A DNA stretch of 6,048 nucleotides from an uncultured Nocardiopsis sp. (GTDB lineage: Bacteria; Actinomycetota; Actinomycetes; Streptosporangiales; Streptosporangiaceae). Positions within the stretch are counted from its first letter, which is position 1; each line of letters starts with the position of its first letter. Positions 5,758 to 6,048 of the stretch are shown in pieces. A program made the position numbers and the translations under genes. The DNA lies in the NCBI GenBank assembly GCA_937957845.1, contig CALGOD010000379.1, positions 1-6,048 of the forward strand, written 5' to 3'. Under the pieces are notes generated by a model that saw only the letters and a list, made by a program, of their open reading frames with translations, did no database searches and was not told the DNA's origin.

Positions 5758-5791
5758 GCGGGGCGTGTGTCCCCGCCCCGCTCACCTCCTT
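5758..5791 (-). promoter_or_regulatory. Distant Shine-Dalgarno plus bridging hairpin upstream of the baeRF2 start
   Basis: On the minus strand AAGGAGG (5785-5791) is a near-ideal Shine-Dalgarno sequence, but it ends 33 nt before the ATG. Between them lies a perfect 8-bp hairpin, GCGGGGCG (5774-5781) with CGCCCCGC (5758-5765), and an 8-nt loop (5766-5773). Folding it out leaves only 9 nt between GG and ATG. No other start codon uses this Shine-Dalgarno sequence in a sensible way, and no other good one lies closer to the ATG. The structure is seen; its role in initiation is inferred. Confidence 0.55.
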
Positions 5792-6000
5792 CGTGGGGTT
5801 CGCTGTGCGGGCCATCCTCGGGTCCATGCTGCTCACGCCGGGTGCGCCACGTCGACCCGGACGGGCTGCCTTGCCCAAGGATTTCCCGGTCTTGTACGTG
5901 CCCCCTACCCGGTGGGCCCTCGGGCATGGGTGCGGGTGCGGTGGGTGTGGGAAAAAAAGGGGGGCTGACGGTATCGGGGCGAAAACGGTCGGGAAGGAGG
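5792..6000. other. Non-coding upstream region of the baeRF2 gene
   Basis: No protein-like reading on either strand. It should hold the baeRF2 promoter, but no clear -35/-10 pair is visible; TACAAG on the minus strand (5891-5896) is the nearest -10-like hexamer and would imply a leader of about 130 nt. A short palindrome, CCTTG-CC-CAAGG (5869-5880), could be an operator. I see no DosR-type box (paired GGGAC/GTCCC half-sites), although Rv2629 is a dormancy-regulon gene in M. tuberculosis. An A7-G6 tract lies at 5952-5964. Confidence 0.4.
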
Positions 6001-6048
6001 CCTTTGGGCTGGTGGGTCGCAGGAGGCGGGTGCCGATCGTCCATCAGG
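5994..6048 (+). other. Possible start of a divergent plus-strand gene at window edge
   Basis: Two Shine-Dalgarno-like sequences occur on the plus strand: AAGGAGG (5994-6000), 11 nt before a GTG at 6012, and AGGAGG (6021-6026), 3 nt before an in-frame GTG at 6030. Both would read into ...VPIVHQ at the window end. Only 6-12 codons are visible and neither spacing is ideal, so this is a hint that a divergent gene may begin here and no more. Confidence 0.2.

Noticed and set aside
5576..5878. A leader peptide ORF upstream of and overlapping baeRF2 (ATG at 5824-5826)
   Set aside because: No ribosome binding site before it, and it runs out of frame into baeRF2 for a long way with shadow-like composition; a regulatory upstream ORF is not supported.
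5247..6044. Minus-strand frame starting MDDRHPPPATHQ
   Set aside because: Pro/Thr/Arg-rich shadow overlapping the baeRF2 gene in another frame; no conserved features.
1..6048. CRISPR array, insertion sequence, tRNA or rRNA
   Set aside because: No regularly spaced repeats, transposase motifs, terminal inverted repeats or RNA-gene signatures seen on either strand.

Overview
The window looks like ordinary chromosome from a high-GC Gram-positive bacterium of the Actinobacteria. The signs are strong G/C bias at third codon positions, GTG starts, very GC-rich intergenic DNA, and a protein of the Rv2629/baeRF2 type that is typical of this phylum. A Nocardiopsis-like or related lineage is a guess only; nothing here fixes the genus. 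I see no mobile element, CRISPR array, tRNA or rRNA.

Layout, left to right. (1) 1-336, minus: the first 112 residues of a CpdA-like metallophosphoesterase, whose C-terminus lies outside the window. (2) 337-611: non-coding, with a strong hairpin terminator at 540-575. (3) 612-3171, minus: a three-gene operon read from right to left, encoding a metal-binding lipoprotein, an ABC ATPase and a membrane permease of the Mn/Zn/Fe (cluster 9, MntABC/SitABC/TroABC) family. The genes overlap by 4 and 13 nt. The binding protein carries the His-His-Glu-Asp ligand set of manganese binders. (4) 3172-3580: non-coding. It starts with an unusually AT-rich promoter/operator block carrying repeated AAGTT half-sites, and ends with the promoter-like site and Shine-Dalgarno sequence of the next gene. 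(5) 3581-4543, plus: a DEDDh 3'-5' exonuclease fused to a C-terminal BRCT domain. (6) 4544-4602: a shared terminator between convergent genes. (7) 4603-5751, minus: a baeRF family 2 protein (Rv2629-like, related to the ribosome hibernation factor Balon and to Vms1-type proteins). (8) 5752-6048: non-coding upstream region of that gene, with a possible divergent plus-strand start at the very edge.

The metal transporter is a complete functional unit: the lipoprotein captures the ion outside the membrane, the permease forms the channel and the ATPase drives it. The other genes are single transcription units with no obvious link to it. The two most interesting points concern the baeRF2 gene. Its only good Shine-Dalgarno sequence lies 33 nt upstream of the homology-supported ATG, and a perfect 8-bp hairpin between them would bring the two to a normal 9-nt spacing. 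The protein also has a DGQ tripeptide where release-factor relatives carry GGQ-like motifs. A GSHD in place of GNHD in the phosphoesterase is a further oddity.
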